This document shows positions 1 to 12,144 of a stretch of 64,000 nucleotides of DNA, piece after piece; the first letter of the stretch is position 1, and every line of letters begins with the position of its first letter. The notes beneath the pieces are model-generated. The model was not told the DNA's origin, searched no databases, and saw only the letters and a list, made by a program, of their open reading frames with translations. The DNA is from Gnetum montanum (lineage: Eukaryota > Streptophyta > Gnetopsida > Gnetales > Gnetaceae), in NCBI GenBank assembly GCA_015680685.1, contig MNCI01004678.1:552566-616565 (forward strand), written 5' to 3'. The position numbers were made by a program, and so were the translations under genes.

Positions 1-5
1 TGTTG

Positions 6-104
6 TAACTTACCTAACTTGTTGGGCAAGTAACCTCCTAACTTGTTGGGCAAGTAATCTCCTAATTGGTTGGCCAAGTTACTTGGGAGAGAAGTTAGGT
101 GAGA
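6..104 (+). repeat. Three ~24-bp tandem units in the family B U3, plus an inverted arm
   Basis: Three imperfect copies of a unit containing CTAACTTGTTGGGCAAGTAA follow one another from about 6 to 78. A reverse-complement arm (CAAGTTACTTGGGAG, then AAGTTAGGTGAG) lies at about 78-104. The arrangement sits about 50-130 bp upstream of the TATA-like box, where U3 enhancer repeats are usual. Confidence 0.65.
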
Positions 105-345
105 TATTTTTAAATATGTAACTTCCCTACCTACCTTGGAACCCTATAAAAAGGCTTCAAGGGTCAAGGAGGAGGAGGAACATGGGGTCTCACACATCAC
201 TTAGGATCAGGAACATTGGAATCACAAGGGACTTCTCACATCACACTTGGAGTCTTGGAAGATTTGTAAAGAAGATTTCTTGTAAGATGGCTTGCTAAAG
301 AAAAGATTTCAGCCTCTTTGTCATGGTCCTGTGAGTTATGCATTT

Positions 346-695
346 NNNNNNNNNNNNNNNNNNNNNNNNNNNNNNNNNNNNNNNNNNNNNNNNNNNNNNN
401 NNNNNNNNNNNNNNNNNNNNNNNNNNNNNNNNNNNNNNNNNNNNNNNNNNNNNNNNNNNNNNNNNNNNNNNNNNNNNNNNNNNNNNNNNNNNNNNNNNNN
501 NNNNNNNNNNNNNNNNNNNNNNNNNNNNNNNNNNNNNNNNNNNNNNNNNNNNNNNNNNNNNNNNNNNNNNNNNNNNNNNNNNNNNNNNNNNNNNNNNNNN
601 NNNNNNNNNNNNNNNNNNNNNNNNNNNNNNNNNNNNNNNNNNNNNNNNNNNNNNNNNNNNNNNNNNNNNNNNNNNNNNNNNNNNNNNNNNNNNNN
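346..695. other. Assembly gap of 350 N
   Basis: A run of 350 N inside the family B LTR. Any reading frame crossing it is an artefact. The true gap length is unknown, as round-number gaps are often arbitrary. Confidence 0.99.
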
Positions 696-1045
696 AATAT
701 TTGAGGTCTACACAAATCTGCTTTCTTTTCTTTTCTGCTTATTTCCATCGAATCTTGCTCTATTTCTAGTTTTCTTGTGGAACTATCTCTTTCTCTGGGG
801 AAAATTAGGAGTAGATTGTGGAGTTGTGCTCAAATGTTTTTGCAAAATTTTATTTGTTACAAGTAGGTATTATAAGGACCGTGTAGACTAGGCAGTTGAA
901 CAAAATAGAAAATTTTCAAGAACTCACAGTACTTGGCAAAGTTGGCTGAATCTCTTTAAAGTAAGTCATTTGTAGTTCACACACAATGCAATTGTTACAT
1001 TTTACACAACCACACGCCGCAACAGCACATACACATACTCACATT

Positions 1046-1150
1046 AACTACTGAGTTTATTTGGAGGTATCTGGGCCTTGGTTGTTTAGGCACCTAAATC
1101 CTATTCGAGGACACTCGTTGGCGGTCGCGTCCCAAACGGTCGCCAACAGT
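1046..1150 (+). promoter_or_regulatory. Family B leader with candidate primer-binding site (1062-1077)
   Basis: The 16-nt block TGGAGGTATCTGGGCC at 1062-1077 recurs exactly, in reverse complement, at 61197-61212, and the flanks also align (for example CACCTAAATCCTATTCGAGGACAC-like sequence here against CACCTAAACCCTATTTGAAGAACAC-like sequence there). A block starting TGG just after an LTR is what a primer-binding site looks like. The matching tRNA was not identified. The homology stops at about 1150, where family A integrase sequence begins on the other strand. Confidence 0.5.
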
Positions 1151-1890
1151 AGGGTGTTGCGAGTTTATGTTCAACCCCCATGCGTTGCATGAGCTTCTGA
1201 AAAGTAGTGCTTGTAAAGTGAGTTCCATTATTAGAAATTAATGCATGTGGCACACCAAACCTGTTTACAACATTTTGTTGTAAAAACTAAGTAGCAATAG
1301 AAGATGTATAGTTGATGACGGCTACTGCTTTTACCCATTTTGTATAATAGTCAATAGAATCTATGATGTACACCTTTCCATTTGACATAGACGTGATGGG
1401 AAATCATGAAATCAATGCTTCAGATGTTGAAGGGTTACAGTGGTTGAATCCATTATTGAGGTCCCTCCATTTGAGTAGTCATTTCATCATCTTGTTGGCA
1501 TCGTTCACAAGAGTGGATGTAATGGTGAGCATCCCTGAAGATTATTGGCCAATAGTACCTTGCCATTAGTATTTTAATGGTTGTACATCTCTCAACATAG
1601 TGTCCTCCACAAGGACCTTCATGAGCATCTTGGAGAATGTGTAATTGATCAACATCAGGGATACACAAATGAACCAGGCCATCAACGCACACCCTATAAA
1701 GGTGTCCACGAATCTCCATGAAGTGTTTTACTTGGTGAAGAAACTACTATTTCTTCCAGTGGTCTAACTCTTGTGGCATCTCTTGAGTGAGAAGATAGGT
1801 AAGAATGCCATCATACTATTTATGCTCATTAGGAAATTGTTCAGTTATAACCCCAGCAAACAGGAGTTGATCAGGAAACATATCAAATAA
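1150..1890 (-). pseudogene. A1 integrase (truncated)
   Basis: The N-terminal zinc-binding module is clear at about 1453-1719: an H-x-H pair (AHEGPCGGHY) followed by the C-x2-C pair SCERCQ. The core then reads toward lower coordinates through stops and ends at about 1150 just after residues TPY, where family A normally continues with the block that carries the catalytic Glu. The second catalytic Asp position reads ISNNG, an Asn in place of the usual Asp. The catalytic Glu is absent through truncation. The truncation point coincides with the start of homology to the family B leader. Confidence 0.75.
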
Positions 1891-1958
1891 TGAATCTTCT
1901 TCCTCTTTGTTGTTCCATTGCAACCAAGACAAGTGAATCAAACATTCTCAATGCCCTT

Positions 1959-2330
1959 TCAATCTACCATCATAAGATCAAATTCCTGCAAGATCACTAG
2001 CAATTGTATGACACGAGGGCACATCGTTGGCTTGTTCACTAGGAAGCAAATGGCACTGTGGTTTGTGTGCACAAACACCTTGTATCTAAGAACATAATGC
2101 CTGAAATTTTCTAAAGTAAACACCACCACCATCAGTTCTTTTTCTATAGTGATGTAGTTTAGTTGTGCACCCACAATGCTTTGGCTAGTGTAGTGGATAT
2201 AGTATGGACATTTCTTGTCATCCAACTACATCAACACAGCTTCCAAGGCATAATTTGATGCATCTGTCATGATATCAAATGGTCTGGACCAATCAAGTGC
2301 TTTTAGAATTGGAGTTTCTAAAAGTTTCTC
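1959..2330 (-). pseudogene. A1 RNase H domain
   Basis: The conserved block Y-x-S-x(n)-NY-x-T-x-EKELMVVVF-x(n)-FRHYVL-x(n)-V-x-TNHSA of gypsy-type RNase H is readable. The usual TDH motif is TNH here, an Asp to Asn change. It follows RT directly and precedes the integrase zinc module, the usual order for Athila-like pol. Only one RNase H domain is present, unlike element B1. Confidence 0.75.
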
Positions 2331-3320
2331 TTTCAGCTATTGGAATGCTTTTTCACATTCTGCAATCTAGACAAAGGGAGCATCTTTCTTTGTAGCACCA
2401 TCAACAATTTTGCGATCTTAGAGAAATTCTCAATAAATTACTGATAGTAGCCAATATATCCAAGGAATGACTAAATATCTTTGACAATTTCTAGATGATG
2501 GGTTATTCCTTGGATGATCCTTATCTTTTCAAGGTCCACCTCAATTCCTGCTTGTGATATTTTATGCCCCAATACAATGCCCTTTTGGACCATTAGATGA
2601 CTTTTTTGCCAATTAAGCTAGAAGTTAGTTTCAACACATCATTTTAGCACTTGCTCAAGGTGGTCCAGGGCTTGATCAAATGTAGCTCCATAAGTAGAGA
2701 AGTCATCTATGAAGACTTCCACATCACTACCAATTTATTGTTGAAAAATGCTCAGAACCAAACAATGTAATGTAGCAGGAGAATTGCATAGAACAAATGG
2801 CATTTTATGATATGTAAAAGTCCTCCAAGGACTTGTGAATTTTCTCTTTGCTTGGTCTTCTAGTGCAATTTGAATTTGGTTATAGCCACTATAACCATCT
2901 AGAAAATTGTAGTAGTAATTCCTAAATATTTTGTTGAGCACCTGATCAACAAATGGCAACGAAAAATGACCTTTGAATGTTGCCATATTTAGTAGCCTAA
3001 AATCAATGCAAACCCATCACTTTTCACCTTTTATTTGGCACAATTACGAGTGGGCTAATCCACTCACTATCCACAATGGGATAGATGAACCTAGCCTTGA
3101 AGAGTTACTCAATTTCCTCCTTGATGATCTACTTCAATTTGGTGTTTAATCATCTCTATGGTTGTCTTTTTGGCTTCATGGCCAGATTAGTGTAGATGGA
3201 ATGCTAGCATATCCTAGGATCAATCCTTGTGAGTTCAGGATATGACTAAGCAAAAGCTGCTGACCATTTTTCAACTACCTTCAACAACATATTTTTCTAC
3301 TTTGGAGCAAGATTTGCATT
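2331..3320 (-). pseudogene. A1 reverse transcriptase
   Basis: RT motifs are readable across several frames: FLDGYSGYNQIQIA and KMPFVLCNSPATLHCL at 2735-2986, and the catalytic box FIDD (codons 2702-2713) followed by FSTYG. Family A copy A3 carries FMDD at the same place. The frame is broken by many stops, so no active enzyme is expected. The N-terminal linker (3297-3566, ending ...INANLAPK) is shared with A2 and A3. Confidence 0.8.
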
Positions 3321-3659
3321 AATTATAACTGGCTTCCCATTTTTCAAAAACATATATTTCATTCTAGCCAGTAGTGTTTTCAGTTTAAGGGGCTCTTGCT
3401 TGAAACTTTTAGGAATTTTCAACTCTTCCCAATAGGTATCATCATTTGTATCATCAAAGAGTTGGTGATGAACTTGCTCTAGTTCATTCATGCTTGCAAC
3501 ATATGTGCATGTTAGGCTCTCAATCGGTTCCATGCAAAGTGTGCTACTTTTAGAATCAGCAATCAACCACTAGGTGCCCTCCTATTTTGTGACTACTGTG
3601 TACAAACACCTTTAGATTTCTGCTTCTGGTGCACACTACTTACATGTAGAGATAGATGC

Positions 3660-4130
3660 TTACTTTATGACCTAAAGTTTCTACACACAATTGCACCCTG
3701 TATCATTGTACATTATGCATGGGACTCTCTTCTTCTCGATCTTTTCAAATGCATTTTTTTTAGATATTTCCAGGGAAAGATCTCAGATACCCATTCTAGC
3801 ATTAACGGTGCTCAACCATGCCCTTCCCATGATGATTGGGAAATCCCTTTTACGGTTCTCCACCTTGATCACTAGGAAATCGGTAGGATAAGACCACCCA
3901 TAGACATTGGTCACAATGTCTTCTACCAGTTCCAATGGAACAGTGATGGACTAGTATGCCAATTCTAATCTTATGTTTCCCTTCTTAAGAGGAGGTAGGT
4001 TCCATGTAGTATACATCTCATGAAAGTTCAAATTGACATCAAAACCTAAGTTGAGAAGAGCCTTGCATGGTTTATTCCTAGCAATGTGCAAATAAATGAG
4101 AGGACTTCTAGGATCAGCTAATTTCCTGGG
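3660..4130 (-). pseudogene. A1 aspartic protease with mutated active site
   Basis: The retropepsin fold region is recognised by its conserved tail (FPIIMGRAWLSTVNA, DLSLEIS) and the upstream KALLNLGFDVNLN. The catalytic DSG triplet of the family (intact in element N) reads NLG here, so both the catalytic Asp and Ser are lost. Stops are also present. The linker after it continues into RT. Confidence 0.8.
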
Positions 4131-6680
4131 AAGGTTTCCAACATGAATCTAATTAGATACTGTATGAGTAAGCATGACGGTATGGATCCTAGGCAAATTT
4201 TAGTTTGAAGGGGACTCGAAGGTATTTGGTATAGAGGAAGATAAAGGAGTAGGGTTGTCAACCACGGGTGTATGTGAGGGCTTAGGTGGACTGTGAGGTT
4301 GAAGGAAATATTTTTTCTTTGATCAAATATTTGATCCATCTGATTGATGAATCAGTTGTAAGTTAACAACCCTAGTAGCATTGTGTTATTGTGGTTGAGC
4401 TAGTAATTCACCTTGCATAGGTGGAGCAAGTGGTAGTTGTGCAAATGAAGGAGGAACATGTGCAAGGACAAGAGAAGGATAAGGGTAAGAGATGGTATCT
4501 CTTCTTTCATGTGAAGAATGAGTTTGATAATAATTAGAAGGATGGTAGTGAGGTTAGAAAGTAAAGATGTGACTAAATGAGTCACGTGAAAACAAGGGTT
4601 ACTGAACATAGTGACCATATGGATCAAGCTACCGATACGAGTATTGCTACCTTGGTGGTGCCAGCGTCCATGATTGTGGCTGCTACCACTGTTGATACTA
4701 CTCATATGGTTGCGATGAAGTTCCACTTGGATAATATTGTTGTTGTTGGTGGAATTGCCTAAAATTACTATGAGGATAAGGTAATCTTCTAGATGTTTTC
4801 CTATGTGTTAGTCATGGATTTAAAGCATACATCCCATACTCTTGTAAGTGTGATACAATGGGGTAACATCCCTTAGGATATACATATTTATAGACGTCAC
4901 ATCCATCATCATCATTTGATTCACTTTTCACAACCTCTTCTACTATAGGAATCTTGCCCTTACCTTTGTGATAGGCACATTCAACTTCTTTACTTCTCTT
5001 GTGCTCATGATCACTACCTTGTTCTTTGGACTCTTTAGCAATTTTTAGAACAACTTGGAATCTGCTATCCATGGAGTCCCATAACTGATCAACCTTGGCT
5101 GTAATTTCATATTGAAATTTTTGAAGTGGCAAGGTTTCCCTATTCACCACCTCTCCCTCTTGCAAATGGAAGGATCATGGTTATACTCTTCTGCACTTTC
5201 TCTTTTTCTTAGTTCACCCTCCTCTTTAGCTACCTGTACTATTAGTCTTTGTTTCTGATAGGCACTTAATTCTAACAGTTGCTCTTGGGCATAGACACCA
5301 AGGGTTCTCCTAGTTTCTAATTAAAGCCCATCTACAATGTGATGAAGTTGATCTAATTGAGAATAACCATAGCTAGGACATTTGTGCATTAAGGAATAGT
5401 ATCGATTGATGGTGGCATCCAAGGGTCCATGTGTTCCTTGTTTTTATCTTTGGATTTTCCTTCTCAAGTTGGACACTTTGGAGTACATTTGATATTCATC
5501 ATTGAACAATTCAAGCATGGTACTCCAGCGTCTGATAGATTCTAGCTCTAAGGATCGATGCCAGTTTTCTACTTCTTTGATGAATGTATGTGGGAACAAC
5601 TTAAGCTTTTGCCACTCATTCTCTATGTTCTGCAAGGCACATGCATCTTGAAAAGGTTGGAGATGGTTCTATACATTAGAGTTATATCCCCTTTCAAATT
5701 GAGAAATATTGTTCATGTCTAGCCTTTTTATCTGACTATCCTTGACATGCCTTATTGGAATTTGTATTGCCTCTACAATATTAAGCATGCTTCAAGTAGT
5801 AAGGAAAGGATCATGAAGGCCTTGATCATGGTGCCTATGATGCCCTCTACTACCCCTTCATTCATAGCAATGTACCTTTCTTAAATGTCCATGCCCTTGA
5901 TCTTGCCTTTCTTGATGGTCATTTTAATAATTTCAGTCCCATTGATCATTTTGATCACCTCCATCACAGTCACACCTTCTGTGATTGCGATCAAGGCTAG
6001 AAGAAGAAGATGATGATGATGAAAAAGAGGAAGAGGAAGGAGGACTAGCACCATCACGATGCCTACTACCAACTCTTCGACGATCGCAACCATGGTCAAG
6101 ATCTTATTTCTTGTCTGCATCCTTGCCTTGACTTGCCTCTTTGAATCCTTCTTTGCCATTGGATCCATTCTTACTAGAACCAGGATTGTGAATTGTGGAC
6201 TGCAAGTTCTGGTTTTGACCTCCATCACCAAAGTCAAAGAGAGGAATTTCACTAAATGAAAAACCCCAAGAGAAGGGTTCCCCACCATCATTTTGATATA
6301 GCAGGAATGGGAAATCATTAAGTCCTTTTCCCTTTGCGAATTCATGACGCTACTCTAACAGGTAATTCTAGAGACGTTGTGCCTCTGTGGGATGATAATT
6401 CCTGGCATCACTATCATGCACAAGATACTTAGCATGATGTTCTTGAAGACCCAAATGAATAAGTGCTTGGTATAGAATTATGGGAATAGATCAATTGGGT
6501 GGCAACACAATGTTGCCCTCCATGTCATGCCATTGCAGCTATTCATCTTAATGTAGGATGAAGGTGAAATTAAGAATATACTCATCAAGATGAGCATATA
6601 CCATTCAATATTACTAAGGCACCAACTAATGGACTTCATTAGACTTGGGTGGAGAAGTACTCCTGTGAGAAGAAGACATT
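4131..6680 (-). pseudogene. A1 gag
   Basis: The N-terminal part (about 6680-6350) contains YAHLDEYILNFTF, the counterpart of YTHPDEYVLDFTF in element N. A serine-rich, basic low-complexity stretch follows (about 6050-5990). The capsid-like core is at about 5780-5280, with FQDACALQNIENEWQKLKLF and a W-x3-LELFNDEY block, matching plant gypsy gag. The C-terminal part (4812-5165) has VYPKGCYPIVSHLQEYG, then proline/glutamine-rich sequence. Many stops break the frame. The first Met (about 6680) opens a 17-codon frame ending in TAG (see findings). Confidence 0.75.
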
Positions 6681-6820
6681 TTCAATGAGATAAGAAAAAA
6701 CATAGTGCGCTTGGAGATTTTGTTGTAGTAATCTTAAGATGTGATGTGACTCTAAGGATCATTTCAATAATTTAAATAATTTATACTAAATCCTAGTTAG
6801 TGCATGAAACAACAAAAAGA

Positions 6821-6838
6821 TCCTTGACAATGGCACCA
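6821..6838 (-). promoter_or_regulatory. A1 primer-binding site
   Basis: Minus-strand TGGTGCCATTGTCAAGGA lies one base inside the LTR. It matches, with a few changes, the TGGCGCCGTTGCCGGGG-type site complementary to plant tRNA-Asp that is known from Athila-group elements. The same site, variously mutated, occurs beside the LTRs of A2, A3 and N. Confidence 0.8.
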
Positions 6839-6839
6839 A

Positions 6840-7676
6840 TGATGAGCAACAAGGTACCCCTATGCCCAACCATACAAATCACTAAGGCATTTATGTGTGA
6901 TCTGGTTGAATTCCATGGACCTATAGTTCTCTAGTACACTAGTTCTTCTAGGAAGCGAAATGGGCATTAAAAATGTTCATTTTCTTCCCAACTACACTAA
7001 GGGTATGGTTTAAGTGTAATTGAGGTACATGATTTTAATTATTTTATGTTTTATGAGTTGACTCACCTACAACAAGAATGGAAGATAAAGTAATTTAAGA
7101 TCTAGTTCATTTATGGTCTAACTAGCCTAACACAAGTAACCACTCCACTTTCTTGGACACATCCTAAGCACACACAGTACTGTTGGGATACCAAACGTTA
7201 AGAGTTGCTAGGTTACCAAGTACTATATGTATGTTTGAAGTGGTCGTGCCTGTGTTCATTAATTATTGGAAAATAATTGGTTGATTCAAATGCATTAAAG
7301 TAGAGTGCATAAAAGTAAAGTGCAATAAAGAAAATATTAATCTATTCTCAATGTTGCAAGGATTGTCAAAAGAGTTCATTTTATTCTTGCCACACTACTG
7401 TGCTTAGGTACATAAGTGCTCGAACAAAGAACTGTACACACTTAGACTCCTTCTGTGGGCACTTAGAAAATATTCTAACTTTGGAGAAAATAAACTGCAA
7501 GAGCTTCACCACTTTGACTAAAAAATGACCAAAAACTAACTGCCAAATCGAGAGCCCAGGCACTACATTTATAGGCCAAAGTATACCCCTTGATGTCAGA
7601 TACCTGATGTTGCATCAAGGCCTTGACATTGGATACCCAATGTCGCAACTTTGATGTCAAGTAATGTACTTCATCA
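6840..7676 (-). repeat. A1 5' LTR
   Basis: An 837-bp LTR whose plus-strand sequence runs from TGATGAGCAAC to CTTCATCA. The TATA box is TATAAAT on the minus strand at 7568-7574. U3 upstream of it holds repeated TTGATGT/ATGTC words and inverted repeats. It aligns along its length with the LTRs of A2, A3, A4 and N. Compared with N, many CG dinucleotides are TG or CA here. Confidence 0.8.
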
Positions 7677-8059
7677 CCATTCATTCACAAGTTCCATCAA
7701 TTTCTTCTTCTATACAAGAGCAAGTGTGGAATTGATAATTACCAGCTTACCATTGTTTAGAAATACATACTCCATTCTTGCTGTTAGAGCCTTCAACTTA
7801 AAGGACTCTTGCTTAAAAGTTTTAGGGATCTCCAACTCTCCCCAATTGATTTTTCTTTGTTCATTGGAGAGTTGGTGATGAATTTACTACAACTTATCCA
7901 TGCTTTTCATATTGGAGTTGGTAAGGCTCTCAATTGGTTCCATGCATATTATTGATCCAGCCTCATTTTTAGCTATCAAACATTGAGTACCCTCTTATTT
8001 AGTGATTGTTGTGTACATGCACCTTTGAACCTCTATAATATTTGCACATTGACTACATG

Positions 8060-8490
8060 CCTAAAGTGATGTGCCCTTGACAGTTCATAGTTTTTACATG
8101 CAATGGCATCCTATATCACTATATGCAATGTATGGAACTTTCTTCTTCTTAATTTTTTTGAATTCATTTTCCTTAGAAATTTCCAAGGAAAAGTCTCTGA
8201 TCCTCAACCTAGCATCAATGGTGCTTAGCCATGCTCTTCCCATGATGATAGGGAAGTTTCCTTTATTGTTTTCCACATGGATCACTAGAAAATCAACAAG
8301 ATATGACTACCTATAAATAGTGGTTATGATGCCTTCTACCAACCCAAGGGAATAGTGATGGATTGGTTTGCCAACTCTAATCTAATGTTGCTCTTTTTTA
8401 GTTGAGGCAAGTTTTAGGCATTGTACATTTCTTGCAAAATCAAGTTAACTCTAGAGCTAGAATTTAAAAGAGCCTTACATGGTTCATTTT
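8060..8490 (-). pseudogene. A2 aspartic protease with mutated active site
   Basis: Conserved tail NKGNFPIIMGRAWLSTIDA and DFSLEISKEN identify the domain. The active-site stretch reads LLNSSSRVNL where element N has LLDSGSGVNL: the catalytic Asp is Asn and the Gly is Ser. Stops are present. Not functional. Confidence 0.8.
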
Positions 8491-11150
8491 CAATGATCTA
8501 CAAATAAACAAGAGAACTCCTAGGATCAAATCTCTTCTTGGAAAGATGACTAGCCTTGATCTAATTTGTGACTGCATGGATCAACATGACAATATGTAAT
8601 TGGGGAGTGCTTGGGTTTGAAGGTTGCTTCATGGTATTTTCAAAGGTTTAAGTAGTAGGGTTAACAACCATAGGTGTTTTTGAGGGCTTTTTAGGGCTAT
8701 TGGTTTTAATGAAGGGCCTCTTGCAAGGCTTGGATTTAGGACCACTTAGTTGAGGAGATGGTTGTAATTTTACCACTCTTATAGCATTTCTTTGTTGTGG
8801 CTAGCCAAGTATTTCATCCTACATGGATGTAGCAAGTGGCAAAGAGGTTCATGATGATGGTGTAGGAAACAGATGTTGAGAAGGATAGAAAGAAAATGGA
8901 GAATCCCCTCTTGAAGAAGGGGGTATGTAGTACTTTGGAGGGTAATAGTGATGTGAAAAGGAAGCGTGATCAAAAGAGTCATGTGGAGAAACTGGTTGCT
9001 AAATGTAGTACCCATAAGAATCAGGTTGGCGATAAGGATATTGCTACCTTGGAGGTGGCATCCCCATGACTATGGATGTTGCCACTACTGATATTGTTCT
9101 TGTGGTTGAGGCAAAGCTTCACTTGGATAGTAAGCTTATTGGTGGAATTGTTGTTGATAGTTGCCTTATGGATAAGGAAACCTCTTGGGTGCTTGCTATT
9201 TTTCCAATCTAGGATTTAAAGCATACACCCCAGATTCCTGTAAGTGTGACACTATGAGACAATAGCCCTTGAGAGATTTGTATTGATAAATGTCACACCC
9301 ATCATCATCAAATTTGGAATTTACAACCTCCTCTACTATTACAACTTTGTTCTTATCTTTACGATGTTCACATTCAACCTTCTTTCTTTGCTCATAGCCA
9401 TTACCTCCTTGATCTTTACTTTTCTTTGCAATCTTCAAAGAAGTTTGGAACTTTTCATCCAATGAGTCCCACATCTTATCAACCTTAGCCAATATTTTAG
9501 TAATAGATTTTTGGATTAGCAAGGTTTTCCTTTGCACACTACATCAAGTGGTGCCTCTTTCTCATTTTCACAAAAATAGACCTCCCTTTTATGGATAGAG
9601 GGATCCCTATTGTATTTTTCTGCACTTTTTTTTTTCAACTCTCCTTCCTCTTTGACCACTTACTATAAGCCTTTGAATCTAATAGGCCCTTAGCTCATAA
9701 ATTCCTCCTTGGGTGTAGACCCCAGGAGTTCTCATAGTTTCAATTTTGAGCTCATCTATGATATGGTGTAGTTGATCCTGTTGAGTATCCATGGCCTAAG
9801 CATCGATGCAACAAAGAGTAGTACTTACCCATAGTTGTAGCCAACAACTCATGAGTGTCTTGTTTCCACCCTTGGATTTACCTCCCTAAATTGGACACTT
9901 TGGAGCACATTTGGTACTTATCATTAAATAGCTCCAACATCACACTCCATTGCCAAATAGATTCTGATTCCAACAACTGATATTGGCTTTCTGATTCATT
10001 AATGAGTCTCATTGAAAACAATTTTAGCTTGTGCCGTTCGTTTTCCACATTCTGCAAGGCACAAGCATCATGAAAGGCTTGCAAGTGATTTTGTGGATTT
10101 AAATTGTATTCCCCTTCAAACTCGGAAATGTTATTCATATTCAACCATTTAATGTGGCTATCCTTAGAGTGCCTAGTTGGAATCCTAATAACTTCTAAAA
10201 TATTTAACATGTTTTTTATAGCAAATAGGAGCTCATCATAGTCATAGTGATCTTTGTGACCCCTATCATGGCCATGGTACCTATGATGAGTCTTGTTGTG
10301 CCTTTATTCTCTGTGATGTTCATCCCCCAGTTGCTCATGCCCATGGTCTCTATTGTCTCGATTGGATCTACAATCATTCCTATCCCACCATTCATCTTCA
10401 TCATGATTTTTGTTGCTTATGCTTCTCCTATCAGAGTTGGAGGAGAAAGATGATAAAGATGATGATGAAGGCAAAGAGGGAGGAGAACCAGCATCAAAAT
10501 GATGCCTACTGCCTTCTCTTCTTCGAGTCCTACCCCGATCACCATGTTTATCTTTCTCTTGATGCTTTTCATTATTCCTACCTTGGTTACCACCTTTTCA
10601 GGTTCCCTTATCTTGGGATCCATTCTTTCCATTACTAGGGTTATCCACAATTGATTGCAACTACTGCTTAAGGATCTCCTCATTCAAGAGAGGAGGAGGA
10701 TCTATGTATTGGGAGGCACTTGAAAAGAAGTCCTCACCTTTTTTGTGCATTTGCAGGAACAAGTGTGTAGAAAATGTTTTACCTTTTGAAGCCTCATATC
10801 TAGCTTTCATTTGCCAATATTTCTTTTGTTATGCTTTTGTGAGATGATAATCTTGATAAGCATGGTCTTGGATCTCATACTTTGGATTGAGTCCAGCAAT
10901 GCCCAACTTGATGAGATTGTTTAACAACATTGCTGGAACAAATCGGTTAAGACGCAACATGATGCTACCTTCCATCTTCCTCCATCATAACTACTTGTCT
11001 TGATGTAAGATGAAGGTGAAATCCAGAGTGTAAGCATCTAGATGAGTATAGACAAGTTTGAACTATTGGGGCACTAGTGTCTTCTGGCCTTCTTACCTTT
11101 GATTAGACTCAAAAATGGTGGTGGAGAGTCTTCCCTATGAGAAGAAGCTA
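8491..11150 (-). pseudogene. A2 gag
   Basis: Recognisable pieces in order are: an N-terminal leader with IASSHREDSPP (start codon mutated to ATA); a serine-rich stretch near 10490-10430; the gag core at 9878-10210 (FHDACALQNVENERHKLKLF and W-x3-LELFNDKYQM); the GCDIYQYKSLKGY-x-LIVSHLQE block at 9196-9537; and a Pro/His/Gln-rich tail near 9000-8780. The frame is broken repeatedly. Confidence 0.72.
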
Positions 11151-11284
11151 TATCAGTGATTGTGTGAAAATAACGTGCATTTGTTATTATTATTTATCTT
11201 AATGGTTTTAACATTAGGTTCCTTTACAACATTGTTAGAGGTTTTCACTATCCTTTCTATGTAGCGCACTTAGTTAACTAAAAT

Positions 11285-11302
11285 CCTTGGCAATGGTGCC
11301 AA
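11285..11302 (-). promoter_or_regulatory. A2 primer-binding site
   Basis: Minus-strand TGGCACCATTGCCAAGGA sits one base inside the LTR edge at 11304. It is the tRNA-Asp-like site shared by family A. Confidence 0.8.
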
Positions 11303-11303
11303 T

Positions 11304-12144
11304 GATAAGTAGTGAGTAGTTCCTACACCCAACCATATGAAGCACAAGCGTTGCACTAGCAATCTAGTCGAATTTCATGGACTTTAGTTTCTAAATGCAC
11401 TAATAAGCAAGGATAGTGACTTAAGAACACAATCGTTGTCTTTTTGACCTCACTTGTGTAAGTGCAAGGGTATGGTTAAGTGTAAGCCAAGGCACATGGT
11501 TTTAATTTATTTTTTATATTTTGTTTGATTTATTCTAAGTGTGGAACAAAGTAATTAATTGTAAATTAACTAATTATCTATCTAATATCTTAATCTAATT
11601 ATCTTAACATAAGCATCCAGGCCAACCTTCCTTGTACATCCTGAACTCATTAGGAATGCTACTGGGTTACCAAGTATTAGGCTATTAGGCAAACCAAGCG
11701 ATAATACCATTAGGATTATCAAGTGTAACAATATGTTTGTGGCGGTCATATTTATATGTGATTATTAGTATATTAATTAGCTAAGGAAATGATTGTAAAA
11801 TGCATAAACAATAAAGTGCATGAATGAAAACATTAAACTATTCTTAAGTGTTGCAAGGAGTTCCAAGAATCTCATCTTTATTGTTGGCACATCAAAGTGT
11901 TCAGGTACATTGATGTTCGAATAAGGATCCATACAATCCTTGAAGTCCTACTACAGGAACTTAGAAAATATTCTAACTCTGATGGAAGAAAACTGTAAGA
12001 ACTTGGCTACTCTATCGACTTAACATTTTCATAAATGTTGTGGATGCATGTAGTTATATAGGCAAGGACAGAAACTGCGTCGATGCATATACATCAACAC
12101 ATCTAACCATGCGTCGACGGGGATGCATCGACATAACTCATCCA
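11304..12144 (-). repeat. A2 5' LTR
   Basis: An 841-bp LTR. On the minus strand a TATATAAC box lies at about 12053-12060, preceded by U3 words GTCGATGCAT, GTCGACGCATG and CATCGACGCA that form overlapping inverted repeats. A CAATAAAG poly(A)-like signal follows on the same strand near 11880. The same U3 layout occurs in the A3 3' LTR (about 23760-23850). Confidence 0.75.

Larger units (their letters stand above)
1..1045 (+). repeat. Family B LTR (B'), plus orientation, interrupted by an assembly gap
   Basis: This looks like a long terminal repeat read in plus orientation. It starts with TG, has a TATA-like CCTATAAAAAGG at about 142-153, and is followed by a leader block (1062-1077) shared with the 61.2 kb region. 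Downstream of the TATA box, short blocks (GCTTGCTAAAG, TCCTGTGAGTT) recur in the same order on the minus strand at about 62.1 kb, so the two are LTRs of one family. The 3' limit is approximate. No gene is seen. The left edge may be the true LTR start or simply the window edge. Confidence 0.6.
1150..7676 (-). mobile_element. A1: Athila-like Ty3/gypsy element, 3'-truncated and decayed
   Basis: Read on the minus strand this is 5' LTR (6840-7676), primer-binding site (6821-6838), gag, protease, reverse transcriptase, RNase H and integrase, then an abrupt end at about 1150 inside the integrase core. The 3' part of integrase, any accessory ORF and the 3' LTR are missing; family B leader sequence follows. 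The 5' LTR abuts RT-proximal sequence of A2, so A1 appears to have inserted into A2. A 5-bp duplicate (CCATT, 7677-7681, on this side) cannot be verified because the other end is lost. Stops occur throughout, so the copy is dead. Athila assignment rests on domain order, tRNA-Asp-like primer site and a single RNase H. Confidence 0.8.
7677..12144 (-). mobile_element. A2: Athila-like element, truncated at the start of RT
   Basis: On the minus strand: 5' LTR 11304-12144, primer site 11285-11302, gag, protease, then the linker to RT, which stops at 7677 against the A1 5' LTR. RT, RNase H, integrase and the 3' LTR are absent. The break falls in residues INSTLALV...ELVNEW, the same linker seen at 3300 in A1 and 16000 in A3. 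The upper LTR edge abuts a 5'-truncated LTR of plus-strand A3, so A2 probably landed in the A3 5' LTR. Confidence 0.75.

Noticed and set aside
236-891. Open frames spanning the N gap
   Set aside because: Most of their length is unknown bases, and the flanks are LTR sequence.
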